The notes beneath the pieces are model-generated. The model searched no databases and was not told where the DNA came from. It was given only the letters and a program-made list of their open reading frames with translations. Shown here in pieces: positions 43,801-55,379 of a DNA stretch of 64,000 bases. The DNA lies in assembly GCF_023078275.1 (NCBI RefSeq), contig NC_062985.1, forward strand, positions 5,845,408 through 5,909,407, in the 5' to 3' direction. Source of the stretch: Leguminivora glycinivorella. Taxonomy: Eukaryota; Arthropoda; Insecta; Lepidoptera; Tortricidae. The stretch's first letter is position 1; each line of letters opens with the position of its first letter. The position numbers and the translations under genes were made by a program.

Positions 43801-45585
43801 CACGCGGAGGTGGCGCCGCGTATGTCGCTCGTCGCTGCTATACTCCAGAGCTATACTCCAGTAATGAGACTCACTGTCCGGGGAGCGCCGGTGTAGGCAC
43901 GCGGAGGTGGCGCCGCGTATGTCGCTCGTCGCTGCTATACTCCAGAGCTATACTCCAGTAATGAGACTCACTGTCCGGGGAGCGCCGGTGTAGGCACGCG
44001 GAGGTGGCGCCGCGTATGTCGCTCGTCGCTGCTATACTCCAGAGCTATACTCCAGTAATGAGACTCACTGTCCGGGGAGCGCCGGTGTAGGCACGCGGAG
44101 GTGGCGCCGCGTATGTCGCTCGTCGCTGCTATACTCCAGAGCTATACTCCAGTAATGAGACTCACTGTCCGGGGAGCGCCGGTGTAGGCACGCGGAGGTG
44201 GCGCCGCGTATGTCGCTCGTCGCTGCTATACTCCAGAGCTATACTCCAGTAATGAGACTCACTGTCCGGGGAGCGCCGGTGTAGGCACGCGGAGGTGGCG
44301 CCGCGTATGTCGCTCGTCGCTGCTATACTCCAGTAATGAGACTCACTGTCCGGGGAGCGCCGCCGGTGTAGGCACGCGGAGGTGGCGCCGCGTATGTTGC
44401 TCGTCGCTGCTATACTCCAGTAATGAGACTCACTGTCCGGGGAGCGCCGGTGTAGGCACGCGGAGGTGGCGCCGCGTATGTTGCTCGTCGCTGCTATACT
44501 CCAGTAATGAGACTCACTGTCCGGGGAGCGCCGGTGTAGGCACGCGGAGGTGGCGCCGCGTATGTTGCTCGTCGCTGCTATACTCCAGTAATGAGACTCA
44601 CTGTCCGGGGAGCGCCGGTGTAGGCACGCGGAGGTGGCGCCGCGTATGTTGCTCGTCGCTGCTATACTCCAGTAATGAGACTCACTGTCCGGGGAGCGCC
44701 GGTGTAGGCACGCGGAGGTGGCGCCGCGTATGTTGCTCGTCGCTGCTATACTCCAGTAATGAGACTCACTGTCCGGGGAGCGCCGGTGTAGGCACGCGGA
44801 GGTGGCGCCGCGTATGTTGCTCGTCGCTGCTATACTCCAGTAATGAGACTCACTGTCCGGGGAGCGCCGGTGTAGGCACGCGGAGGTGGCGCCGCGTATG
44901 TTGCTCGTCGCTGCTATACTCCAGTAATGAGACTCACTGTCCGGGGAGCGCCGGTGTAGGCACGCGGAGGTGGCGCCGCGTATGTTGCTCGTCGCTGCTA
45001 TACTCCAGTAATGAGACTCACTGTCCGGGGAGCGCCGGTGTAGGCACGCGGAGGTGGCGCCGCGTATGTTGCTCGTCGCTGCTATACTCCAGTAATGAGA
45101 CTCACTGTCCGGGGAGCGCCGGTGTAGGCACGCGGAGGTGGCGCCGCGTATGTTGCTCGTCGCTGCTATACTCCAGTAATGAGACTCACTGTCCGGGGAG
45201 CGCCGGTGTAGGCACGCGGAGGTGGCGCCGCGTATGTTGCTCGTCGCTGCTATACTCCAGTAATGAGACTCACTGTCCGGGGAGCGCCGGTGTAGGCACG
45301 CGGAGGTGGCGCCGCGTATGTTGCTCGTCGCTGCTATACTCCAGTAATGAGACTCACTGTCCGGGAGCGCCGGTGTAGGCACGCGGAGGTGGCGCCGCGT
45401 ATGTTGCTCGTCGCTGCTATACTCCAGTAATGAGACTCACTGTCCGGGGAGCGCCGGTGTAGGCACGCGGAGGTGGCGCCGCGTATGTTGTTCGTCGCTG
45501 CTATACTCCAGTAATGAGACTCACTGTCCGGGGAGCGCCGGTGTAGGCACGCGGAGGTGGCGCCGCGTATGTTGCTCGTCGCTGT
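40810..45585 (+). repeat. GC-rich 84/97-bp satellite, about fifty units
   Basis: The unit runs CAGTAATGAGACTCACTGTC...GGTGGCGCCGCGTATG...GCTGCTATACTC. The short form is 84 bp. The long form adds 13 bases (CAGAGCTATACTC). Short units dominate 40.8-41.9 kb and 44.3-45.6 kb, long units 41.9-44.3 kb. A T/C variant (GTATGTTGC or GTATGTCGC) is homogenised in blocks. 84 is divisible by three, which gives the 406-codon - strand frame (44162-45382) with 28-residue repeats, a by-product. Confidence 0.95.
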
Positions 45586-45589
45586 CGCT

Positions 45590-46165
45590 CGCCTCCTCGA
45601 CGCCGACGACCGCGCAGCTCGACCCGCCCGCCGACCTGCGAAAATGATCTTCATTATTTTAGGAATAAATCTGTGTGAGTTCATTCACATGTGCTTTCGA
45701 ACCAAAATGTTTGAAACTTATCGAAATAGGCGATTAATTGTGAACTATTTTCCTTGCACGCTCACGTGCTTATTAGTCTTATTACGATGTGATGCTCAAC
45801 TGCTACTGGTGATTATGGTGAAACTAATTTACCGTAACTTAGTACTTCGACCAGCTTATTGCATGGGGACATAGATAGACAGACATAACATAAGGCTATT
45901 AAACTTCAGTGTGTAGCGCGATTTGTCCTGTAGTGTGCATAATTAGCATTTACGTTGATGATAAGTGATAAATAAATGACATCTATCTGATAATAAATTC
46001 AATTTTATTTGCAATTAGTGAGTTTAGTGACACAAGAGAAGAGATTAGTAACAGCCAGCAAAGTTAAAAATTACGTAAGTCCTGAGCCTGAGCTTTCGTG
46101 AAAAATCTACCCCGCCAAAAACATTTTTTATGTAAAATATTTAGAGCAAACGGCCTGAATGGTAG
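45590..46165. other. No gene seen
   Basis: A short GC-rich edge (45585-45640) leads out of the satellite into AT-rich DNA. Confidence 0.4.
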
Positions 46166-46169
46166 TTCT

Positions 46170-46240
46170 GGCAGGCAAGTATGGACTACTAAGGACGGCC
46201 AGATGTTTTATCATTTATCGCGCGACCATACTTGCCTGCC
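46170..46240. mobile_element. Internally deleted MITE
   Basis: Ends GGCAGGCAAGTATGG and its complement, with GGACGGCCAGATGTTTTATC inside. Same family as the tandem pair at 11627-11873 but without most of the left arm. Confidence 0.75.
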
Positions 46241-46348
46241 TGAATGGAAATCAGATTCCCTTTGGGGGCATAGGTTCGGATCCTACCGACTGCGCCATGT
46301 AAAAGTATAGGGAGCATATCATTATCAATCAAACGACAAGATCGAACA

Positions 46349-46693
46349 ATGACTGATTCTTTATTTTCAAAGACTAATAAAGATAAATTACACCAATACA
46401 GTTTCGCTATATACCCACAAATTATGAAAGTTATCAGACCTCATGAGTCTGCTTCTAACTCTACAAGCCTTATTAACTCAACACCAGACCAGAAATATCG
46501 AGCAAGAAAGTATAAAACCGAATACGATTTTCATGGTTGCCCTGCAGAGTTGTTGACATATAATTGTGATCGATATAAAACCCTTGCGATACTCGTATTA
46601 TTTACAGTCTGCTTCTTACGCAACGACCTGTATATCATATTAGCGCCAAGGCTTGGAACATCTTTTTACTCGTTTTACAGTTTTCTATTTTAA
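46349..46693 (+). CDS. Hypothetical 114-residue frame
   Basis: Start context AACAATGA, 114 codons, unique sequence outside any repeat I can see. The N-terminal two thirds are hydrophilic with a CPAELLTYNC segment; residues ~80-95 (TLAILVLFTVCFL) could form one membrane span. No poly(A) signal lies close to the stop and no splice partners were found. It may be a real single-exon gene, part of a spliced gene, or chance. Confidence 0.22.
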   Translation: MTDSLFSKTNKDKLHQYSFAIYPQIMKVIRPHESASNSTSLINSTPDQKYRARKYKTEYDFHGCPAELLTYNCDRYKTLAILVLFTVCFLRNDLYIILAPRLGTSFYSFYSFLF

Positions 46694-46699
46694 CTAGAT

Positions 46700-47480
46700 A
46701 GGTAAGGTAACTATCACGGCTGATAGTATTAATTAGAGTTCTTTACTGACTGGTTTATAAAGTCATGGGTGTCCTTGACATCGTATTTCACTACCGACAC
46801 TACCTAGACTTCCTAGAGATAAGAAATACCAAAGTACCTACGTTTTAGTCGTATTATATTTTTTAGCGAATCTTCTAATTTGTATCGAACTAAACCTTGT
46901 ACCTCATAAAGGGCAAACCCGGCCTCAGAACTAGTAACAACTCAAAATGAATAAACATTAATTATCTACATAATTTAACTGGCATAATAGTCATGCTCAA
47001 ATTTCGTTCGTTCTTATAACAATCGAATGTACTTCACACCAACGGAAGTTACCTACATAGGGATTTAGATATTTAACACATGTTCTGATGAAGTGTTTTC
47101 TAAAAATGTCCTCTGCCTTGATAAAGGATAACCCTTCTGGTTTAGGGCCGCTCGCTAAAAGGATTAAGTCTCAGTCAGTAAAGACTAGGATTTGCTCGAA
47201 CGTGCTCATAAAAATGTCACTGGCGCTTGGGGGCCGTTGATAATACCCAATTGGAAGCCATATGAGGCTTGGGACAGGCGTTCGTTTGTTTTGTGCACGT
47301 GATGTAGGAACCGGAAAGAACTCCATATTTACAGTTATTTCAGTGTATTTCGGCTATTTGACTTTCCCAAAGAAATAACATACTAAATCAAAGTCAGCCC
47401 TTTAAAGCTGCAAATACTGAGAAAGTTTACTAGTTCTTACAGCTTCTATTACTTCACATTTTCTATGTATATAGGTAGGT
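46700..47480. other. No gene seen
   Basis: AT-rich DNA without repeats or exons that I can support. Confidence 0.4.
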
Positions 47481-47486
47481 ATTTAT

Positions 47487-48192
47487 GAGCGTGCGCAGAC
47501 AGAGAGCGGTCTGCGTTCTGTCAGAGTTCCGCGTTCTGGTGACCGCTGACCGCTCAAGAGCTCCAACGCACACAGGCGGCGTTCAAATTCTCGCGTTCTA
47601 GTTTCGTTTGTGTCTTTGTACATGCAACATGTCACTGAAAAGTTCGTTTTTCTATGAAGAATTCCACCTATTAAATTCTCCTTACAGATGAACAGCGATT
47701 CGATATTTTTATTCGCATGTCGATGAATACATACATACATACAATCACGCCTGTATCCCATAAAGGGGTAGGCAGAACACATGAAACTACTAAAGCTTCA
47801 GTGACAGCTTCGGCTTCAGTCGATGAATAGTTTCATTAATTGAGAAAAATAAAAGGCTGGCTGTATTTTTAGGACATAGTAATTATTTATTAAGGATAAA
47901 ATAAACATAATAGCATTTCGTCGTGTACTATCCGTAGATTCGACCTCAGAAATCCTTCTTTTTCCTAACCAATTCATTATTTTTTCTGTGTTTGCAACCT
48001 CGGACATCCCCGCGTTCCGGCGTTCTCTGTCTCGGCGGGAAAAGAACGCTAGAACGCGGCGTTCCGCTTTGACCGCCGCGGGCAGACTGCCCGCTGTGTG
48101 CGTTGCTGCTACAGACTCGGTACATTCTAAAGAACGCAGAACTCTGAACGCGGAACGCAGAACTCCAGACCGCTCTCTGTCTGCGCACGCTC
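47487..48192. mobile_element. 706-bp foldback element with GTTCYGCGTTC arms
   Basis: Perfect outer arms starting GAGCGTGCGCAGACAGAGAG and similar inner arms rich in GTTCTGCGTTC motifs. A CACGCCTGTA-family fragment is nested at 47729-47805. The frames at 47816-48205 and 47483-47782 are arm sequence. No transposase remains. Confidence 0.85.
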
Positions 48193-48289
48193 TATAATCT
48201 GTCACGATATAGAAATTAGGATAAAGCGATGTTTATGAATTGTATCTTATTTTTTTAATTCATGTTAATTATAAGATGTAATGTTTTGT

Positions 48290-48462
48290 AAAGAAGTGGC
48301 CCGCCGAGTTTCTTGCCGGTCCCATAGTGTATAACCCCCACCTGAGGGGGAACTGAAATCAGGCTGAGGCGTAGGGTTAGAGCCGGCGTAGCTTTATTTG
48401 ACGTTCATATGCGCTTGTAATATGCCTACTTGGAAAATAAATATTTTATTTAATTTCAATTC
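48290..48462 (+). repeat. LINE 3' UTR fragment
   Basis: CCCGCCGAGTTTCTTGCCGG, then GAGCCGGCGTAGCTTTATTT, TTGACGTTCATATGCGCTTG and AATAAATATTTTATT. A typical 3' end of a lepidopteran LINE. Confidence 0.7.
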
Positions 48463-48683
48463 TTGATTCTAGCCAAGGAACAGAGGTGATATAACAATTA
48501 TTTACAAAGCTTATCGACATCTATTGTTAGGTTTTATAGCGAAGATATGTTATCTAGTTATTATATGTAGAAAGTAACAAGCCCAATAAACATGACACAT
48601 ACAAATGCATATAAGGTCAATACGGTTAAGTGTGTCATAAGGAGAAGTGTCTGGCCTTCACATTTGACGTTTTTATTACTTAT

Positions 48684-48769
48684 GGCCACTTGCACCAACG
48701 AAAATGGTGGGTTAACCCAAGGGTGACAGCCGACTACCCTGAGTTAAGTGGCTGATGCAAGTGGGCCTT
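48684..48769. mobile_element. Short MITE, GGCCACTTGCACCAACG family
   Basis: Inverted ends GGCCACTTGCACCAACG and TGATGCAAGTGGGCC around GGGTTAACCC-type inner arms. Related to the half copy at 3031-3075. Confidence 0.7.
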
Positions 48770-49120
48770 ATTGTCACAGGAGTTTTTGCGAGTTCATACT
48801 TTCTGTTACTTGCTGCTCACGATTAATTCTAAACGTATGAACTCTCAATAAACACTGATCTTATGACACACTTACTCGTATTGACCTTACGTATTGCATT
48901 AACGCGTACAAATATCTGAAATGAGTAGGTACTGGTGCATTTATTCGGTGCAATATTAAAATATATGTATATTACAAAAAGGCTTGAAAATTATATGAGC
49001 GTGTGCCTTAATATTCGTAGGTTAAACTTTAAATTGCTACACTAATCAGAAGCTGCTACGAACTAGGCTATTTCTCGTGCCCTACGTATCCTGTAACTAG
49101 AGAGTCTGTGTTTCCTGAGG

Positions 49121-49330
49121 GCCAGTTGCACCAACCACATTTTACAGACTGATCAATGACAAATAACATCCAAGAGGAATTTTTCCCGACTGTTCAACTG
49201 ACTCTTTTCGTTGGTTTCACCAAACCGTATGTTACCGAATTTGGCGTTCGCAAAGTTTTTGTCATGGGAATTTCCATAGACTTCTGCTACGTGACCTTGA
49301 TGTGTTTGCTATGGTTGATGCAACTGACCT
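49121..49330. mobile_element. MITE, GGGCCAGTTGCACCAAC family
   Basis: Ends GGGCCAGTTGCACCAACCAC and GTTGATGCAACTGACC. A larger family member with a divergent interior. Confidence 0.7.
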
Positions 49331-49334
49331 ATAT

Positions 49335-49438
49335 AATACCATCCCCTCTAGCACAACTTGCGCGAGTCCATACTTGAAGTCGCACTTAATGTATGGACTC
49401 GCACGCGGCAAGGCAAGTTGTGCTAAAGGGTATGGTAT
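49335..49438. mobile_element. Hairpin MITE, AGCACAACTTGCGCGAG
   Basis: Arms ATACCATCCCC...AGCACAACTTGCGCGAGTCC and the complement. The inner motif is shared with the element split by the LTR composite (16346-16497). Confidence 0.8.
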
Positions 49439-49439
49439 C

Positions 49440-51065
49440 TATAATCTGTAACAAAACTCTAGCCTAAGTACACAGCCCTCTTCAAGTAAACAAAGCCCGA
49501 GAAATACTAAAGTAAAGGAAGCTATGAATTCATGCACATGCGCTAAAGTTAGTACCTTGGCATAATAAGCTCTGTCAAAGCTGAAGCTCCTAAGCCGAGG
49601 TATTTAGGTTATAACATACTCCATACACGCCATGCCGCTACCTAGAAACATAAGGCTATAAAAATGCTAGCTCTTTAACGGGTTCTAGTACTAATTACCC
49701 TGTTCCGAATAAGTGAATGTTTTTTTCTATTTCTTAAATGTACTTTTGATGCCAAATTCGTGAAAATATTGAAGTTTGATCACTTCATTAGTTTCAAATT
49801 TTCCATAATACATTGTAATAATACATAATACAGGTTTATTTTATTGTATCTTGGATGGAGAAGAAAGTTTACACCCCAACTTGGGTTTACAAATTAGAGA
49901 AAAACGCTCACAGAATTAATTGCAAGAGAAGAGAAGACAGCATCAAATACTCGACATTTTAGATTTTCTACATCACTTTGGCTACCTATTTACCTATTTA
50001 TTTGATATGTAAATACTAAATACCTACAACGTTTTGATAACATGCAAGTTCATTTAAAATAGCTACAAGGTTCTCAAGTATCTACAAAATCGGTTTGGAT
50101 TTAGAATTTCGACTGAAGCCATTGACTCCAACGTGACTGTGGTGGGTCACGTCACTCTGTCACGTTTCAGCTAGATGAGTAATTTTCATACTGTAAACTG
50201 GGATTTCTTAAAGAGTGAAAACATTTTTGAGAAAAGAGGATCTGATTTAGAACGCCGGCTTGTATTTCATGATGTGGTGGGCTAGTTATGATAAAATCTT
50301 TAAGAAACCATTTTAATAAGTAGTTAAAATCAATGATTAAAGTAATCCCAGTACACAGGTAACTTTTAGCATTCGCCACATTCTGAATACTTATGCATAA
50401 TAATCATCCTACAAGGAGTTTACTAACTATGGACTATGGTATGCCATCGCTCTACATTGAGGTATTTATGGTTTATGGTTCGTGTATCAGTAGCTAGGTT
50501 ATGACTACGACGAACAAAACATGCAGGAATTAATATACCTATACCTACTTAGGTAGATAAAAATATAAAATGTTTATATAAAGTATCATGAACGAGTAAA
50601 AAAATTATAAAAATATCGTTACGTATTTAATAAACATGTCTTCTTTAATGTCGTTATTGAAACTCACAAATTTGATCATGAGATTAACGCTGTTCAAAAT
50701 ACCGAAGCTTACATTAATAAAATATCGCTTAATTAAACAATAATTCTAACAATAAATGAAAATTGAGTAAACTTACCGAAATATTCTTCTAAAGCGACTA
50801 ATGACTTGGTATTTGAAGTACACTCGTTTCACTCAAGTCGAGTCCATCCGCACTTGCGAGGGTAACCACCATTCTTTACTCTTAGTTTTTGTTATCGGCA
50901 CATTTTATTTTGTATAGTTATTTTATTATTTTGGAAGGAAAACTACTTTGTTTTATTGGAAGAACTCATTGAGCTGATTCTAAAGAAAATAAATACAAAT
51001 AATCATTTAAAATTATATTATTGCATTATACCCTAGCGAATTTCATTAGCAATTACGATTAATCA
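49440..51065. other. No gene seen
   Basis: AT-rich. A consensus donor on the - strand at 50774-50779 (GTAAGT) has no open coding frame with a start before it. It could end an untranslated exon, but support is weak. Confidence 0.35.
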
Positions 51066-51068
51066 TTT

Positions 51069-51195
51069 AGGACCAGTTGCATCAACCACATTTGACAGAC
51101 ACATCATCGTCACGCAGGAGGGGTCTATGGAACTTCCCATACATTATTTAACGAATGCTTTAACGGTGACAGACAGTTTGGTGCAACCGGCCCTT
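51069..51195. mobile_element. MITE, GGACCAGTTGCATCAACC family
   Basis: Ends GGACCAGTTGCATCAACCAC and GGTGCAACCGGCCC; the interior carries TCTATGGAACTTCC, as at 33836-33962. Confidence 0.75.
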
Positions 51196-51374
51196 ACATA
51201 TGTGATTTGTCCTAAGTAAAATCAGATTATTGCAGAAATGACCTTCGCTTCACTTCACGACCCATGTCCCTTTTTTAAGTTATTATGTATTTAAATCTTG
51301 CAATATGTTAGGAATCAACATGAAACACTATGTTCCATCCAGTCTCCTATGCCTTACATACATACCTAATAAAT

Positions 51375-51529
51375 CCAGCCGGCGTATCATGCTGCCAATT
51401 TTATCACTTATCCACGTGGATAAAGCATCCGTCACGCTTTAGCAAGTATGTCAGTGTGAGAGTGACAGATGTCTTATCCACGTGGCACGTGGATAAGTGA
51501 TAAAATTGGCAGCATGATACGCCGGCTGG
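51375..51529. mobile_element. 155-bp MITE with 44-base perfect arms
   Basis: Starts CCAGCCGGCGTATCATGCTG and ends with the exact complement. Flanks TAATAAAT and TAATAGAT look like an 8-base target duplication with one change. A degenerate copy is at 38919-39025. Confidence 0.88.
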
Positions 51530-51534
51530 TAATA

Positions 51535-53355
51535 GATAGGCTCAGCTTACATTGATAATAATCTGATATTGATTGTAAATTTGCTCGGCAACTGAAACTC
51601 GATAGGTAATAGGTATTTATTTCCTCATAGCAGGAGTGGTTTGCCTTCGTCTCGCTATTTAATCTTTTATACCCGAGAATGTCATTTTAGTTACGTGTTA
51701 TGTCAGAGTTGGCATGATGAATAGTGTGGCTAAGACTCGAGTCTTCTGCTTTAAGACTCGTGTTAGTTTTTATTTTATTTTTATTTATATTTGGGTAATT
51801 GGGGGTTTCAGACTCTATGTGAATTGTTTTTAACTTCTTACAGACTCGAATGTCATATAGAGAATTTGACCATATACTTTGCAGAAAATAAAATAACCTT
51901 TTTTGCATAAAAATTCAAACCGCAAATGTATATAAAATTCATAACACGTAGGTACAAGCAAAGACAGACAGCTTGTGTTGAGCTTTAAAAATATTTGATC
52001 CAGGATTTATAAAAGTTATAAATTCGGAAGTGTTTAAAACGCATATCACTTAAGGGTCATATTCTAGAAATTAGACTCGTCTCGATATTCGATAGACTCG
52101 AGAGACCCAAGGTCATGTAGGTACAACACTAGATAATTATTAATATAATTATATATCATTTAAAGGCACTTGTTACATTTATGACGACCATTCAATTCTA
52201 TTATTATAACATTTAGAATTAGCAGTTAATTAAACTTAAGTACCTACATGTTTAATTACCGGAGGTTATTGAAAAAAAAAAGATGATATTACGCGTAGTA
52301 GAACTACCTAATAGGAAATAACATGTTACTTAATTAATGAAATGAGATTGAAATGTACGGAAAATAGATAAGTCATTAACTATATGTTCTGCCTAATAGT
52401 CATAGTCAAGCTATAATAAATAGCGATTTTATTTTAAGTAAATATTATAAACTTATCATCCGTAAATTATATGCATTTCAGAGTGGATTATTAGAAAATG
52501 TATCATATTTTTTACGAATATAGGCAAAAGGCTCCTTGCGCACGCAGGTGTACCATATAACTTATACCTATCACGCCGGTTTTACCAAAACATCCTTGAC
52601 ACTAATCTTTCACTCTCAGCTCTAATACCTATTGTAATACCTACATAATCAATATACATTTCTCACGTAAACACACATTTAATTAAACAAATGAAATACG
52701 CCCTACAAAACTAAACAACTGAAAATCAGTAAGCACAGCTCAATTTATCATGAAGTTACTAATCACTGTATTAATATTACGTGTATTGAGGAGATTAGTG
52801 ACGTTTTTGTTCAACTGGACACTTGTAAAACGTTACACTGTACAAAATTCCGCGTTCACAACAAGATTCACATACACACTGTCCCTAACAAACCATCGCG
52901 CTGTCATCTGGGCTAGGCGCGAAATACTAAATGGAACTGAACCTTGGATTCAAGAGGTAGAGCTTCATTTTGTGTGGCGGTTGGGTCAGCCTAGGGAACC
53001 ATGCGCGGTGGTGCATTGCGCATAATATTGATTGCAATCATATGAATGACAGAAAAAGTGGCGGCAATTTTGTTTCGGCTTACCTAAGACAGGAAGTTAC
53101 ATAAATAAATATTGTAAAATTAAAATATATACTTAAGCCAAAGTCACAATTTTCCAGTAATATGTAAATTAGTTTAGGTATAACACGACCGTCGTCTATC
53201 CAATAACTAGAAGGAAAGTATAAGGCTTCTATTATAATGCATGATAAATATACAGTCGTAACCAGCCCTTGTAACTTCTAACCTGTCATATAACATCTTG
53301 TACTTATGTATTGTTAGTTGACTTAATCTGTAGTTATTCCATTCATAACAGATAC
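51535..53355. other. No gene seen
   Basis: AT-rich. The 91-codon + strand frame at 52750-53025 has a hydrophobic start but no other sign of a gene. Confidence 0.35.
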
Positions 53356-53359
53356 ACAT

Positions 53360-53848
53360 ATACACCATGTTTTTATTGAATTCCGTTAACTTCGTCATAT
53401 AGTTAGGTCCATTATAAAAAAACAGAACGGCACAGTTAGCTTTCTTAAATTCGTATTTTTTTTCTATAAAACCATACACCTGCGATAAATATTACTTTAA
53501 TTGCTGATTGAGAAACGGACTTCACAATTAACTCACACTAAGTAAGTGTCAAAACTATGACAATTGATGTAACATCTATCGCAGGTGTATGATGTTTTTC
53601 AGGAAAAAGTTACGAATTAAAAAACTAACTACGCTATTCTGTTTCCTGTAATGGACCTAACTTTCTGTGAGTGTGTTTAGTAAAACCTCCCACTTTGTCG
53701 GTTACCATTAAGGCGAGATTTACTTGTAAGTATCTTTATATGAATAAACTGACAAATCGGTTTTATAGCAGTCGACAAAGTGGGACGTTTTTCCGTGCAC
53801 ACTCACATATGCCGAAGTTAACGGAATTCAATAAAAACACGGTGTATA
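53360..53848. mobile_element. Foldback element, family copy 2, interrupted
   Basis: Same ends as 15293-15681 (ATACACCATGTTTTTATTGA at left, AATAAAAACACGGTGTATA at right). It lacks about 43 central bases of copy 1 and carries a 142-base MITE at 53666-53807. Confidence 0.9.
53666..53807. mobile_element. Nested 142-bp MITE, TGTGAGTGTG termini
   Basis: Inverted ends TGTGAGTGTG...CCCACTTTGTCG and complement. Copy 1 of the host element has no such insertion, which fixes the boundaries. Confidence 0.88.
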
Positions 53849-53862
53849 CATACACAATAGTA

Positions 53863-54142
53863 CATTGTGCAACAAGGGGAGGAAGTTGAATATTACTAAC
53901 GAGAGTAAGTTAAATCGCGACGGCTTGCCGGAGCGATTTAAAGACTCGAGTTAGTAATATTCATACTCCCCGAGTTACACACAATGTTTTTCATCACACT
54001 CGCAATGTAAAAAATATGTAAATAGATGTAAAAAAATTAAGTACGGTACAAGAAATTTCATTATTCCCTTGGGAGAACGATTTTTCTATAACTCACGCTC
54101 CGCCTGCGTGCAATTGCATATTTAAAGTGCGGGTGTGATGAA
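53863..54142 (+). repeat. GTGCAACAAGGGG repeat, copy 2
   Basis: Relative of 34274-34480, with an inner inverted pair (AATATTACTAAC / GTTAGTAATATT) around a GCGATTTAAAG motif. Confidence 0.55.
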
Positions 54143-54144
54143 AA

Positions 54145-55375
54145 CAAACTTGTATACTTTGTAATTAGACATGTTTATAATAGGTATAGGTAGATTTCGT
54201 CGGCATCCGAAAATTATGGTCAAAACATAATTTAACACAATACACATCTATTGGCAGGGTGCAAAGCGGGTGGAGGGGGTAGCTAAAACGATCACAGCGC
54301 TCACTACGGCCAAAATTGACATCTTAGTCGCTGACTTACGCTGTCAAATCCATATTGCAGTAAACATTTTCATATCGTTTTTGAGATAAATTTAATATGG
54401 GCCTAGTAAAATTTGTTATGGTGAATTCTAATAACTCCAAGAAAAATATTGACTAAATTTTAGCTATTTCCAAGACCGTGGTGGAAACGGAACCACCGTT
54501 TAACTGAATAGTTGCCGTAAGAAGAAAAGTGTCGTCCAACCTCTGAAGTTTTACTTAAAAGTGCGTAATCTTTTGATACAAGTATTGAATTGAATTTACG
54601 GTGAATTTATAGTGCAAATTTTATTGGCGGTAGAAAAGCCGACGTGGATGCCAATCCCAGTTATGTTCCAAAATCATTTTATTTGTTTCCTTAAGTGTGC
54701 TCCAGTGTACAAATCTAAACGGATTGACAAAAATGCGTAAATATCGAGGTTTTAATCGGACGAAGGAGCACGAGAACAATAAAAGCAGAAGTAGTCCATC
54801 CGCTGAAGGCTTATCACATTTTAAATAAAATTCCTGAGAACTTATTTCATCGCACTGATGATTACATATTTTATGTGATATCGGGTAAACCTCTAATATT
54901 TTCAAGTAAATGAAACAAGTTTTTGTGATGTATAAGTACTATGTATAATTAAAAGTTATTATAGCTAGTTTGTTTTTAATTTTACAATAAACCCTGTACC
55001 CTGTAAATGATATTTATAATACCTATAGTTAGCCTATGAAAATGACATAGCATAGCAGTGAACTGATCAACAATTTCAAAAGCCAATGATTTATTTATAC
55101 TTTATTGCACATAGGTACAAGTGGTGGAAAAAGTCTTCAATCTGTAGAAAATGCCCAGCTAGCACCAATTTCTTGTCTTTATTCATTGTCTTAGGTTGGA
55201 AAATGATTTCGTGAGCGATGGCACGAAACCCCGTTTTAGTCACCAGTTTGTTAATTTCTCACTGAAAACAACAATTTTAATGTTATTGGCGATAATGTTG
55301 TAACCATTATCGTCCAAAATTGTCTAATATAAGCAAAATAACACAAGATTTTTTAATTTTTTCACAATGTTTACT
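54145..55375. other. No supported gene
   Basis: Contains a possible tiny - strand initial exon (54340-54353, see findings). The - strand frame 54621-54905 lacks coding character. Confidence 0.35.
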
Positions 55376-55379
55376 TACT

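Noticed and set aside
44162..45382. 406-codon - strand open frame
   Set aside because: Generated by 84-bp tandem units, a multiple of three; no start context, splice sites or sequence character of a protein beyond the repeat.
40810..45585. CRISPR-like array
   Set aside because: Whole units repeat without variable spacers, and the genome is eukaryotic; it is a satellite.
50774..50880. - strand exon ending at a GTAAGT donor
   Set aside because: The frame that would match phase 2 has a stop and no usable ATG; could only be untranslated.
52750..53025. 91-codon + strand frame with hydrophobic start
   Set aside because: No splice partners or poly(A) signal, and composition resembles surrounding noncoding DNA.
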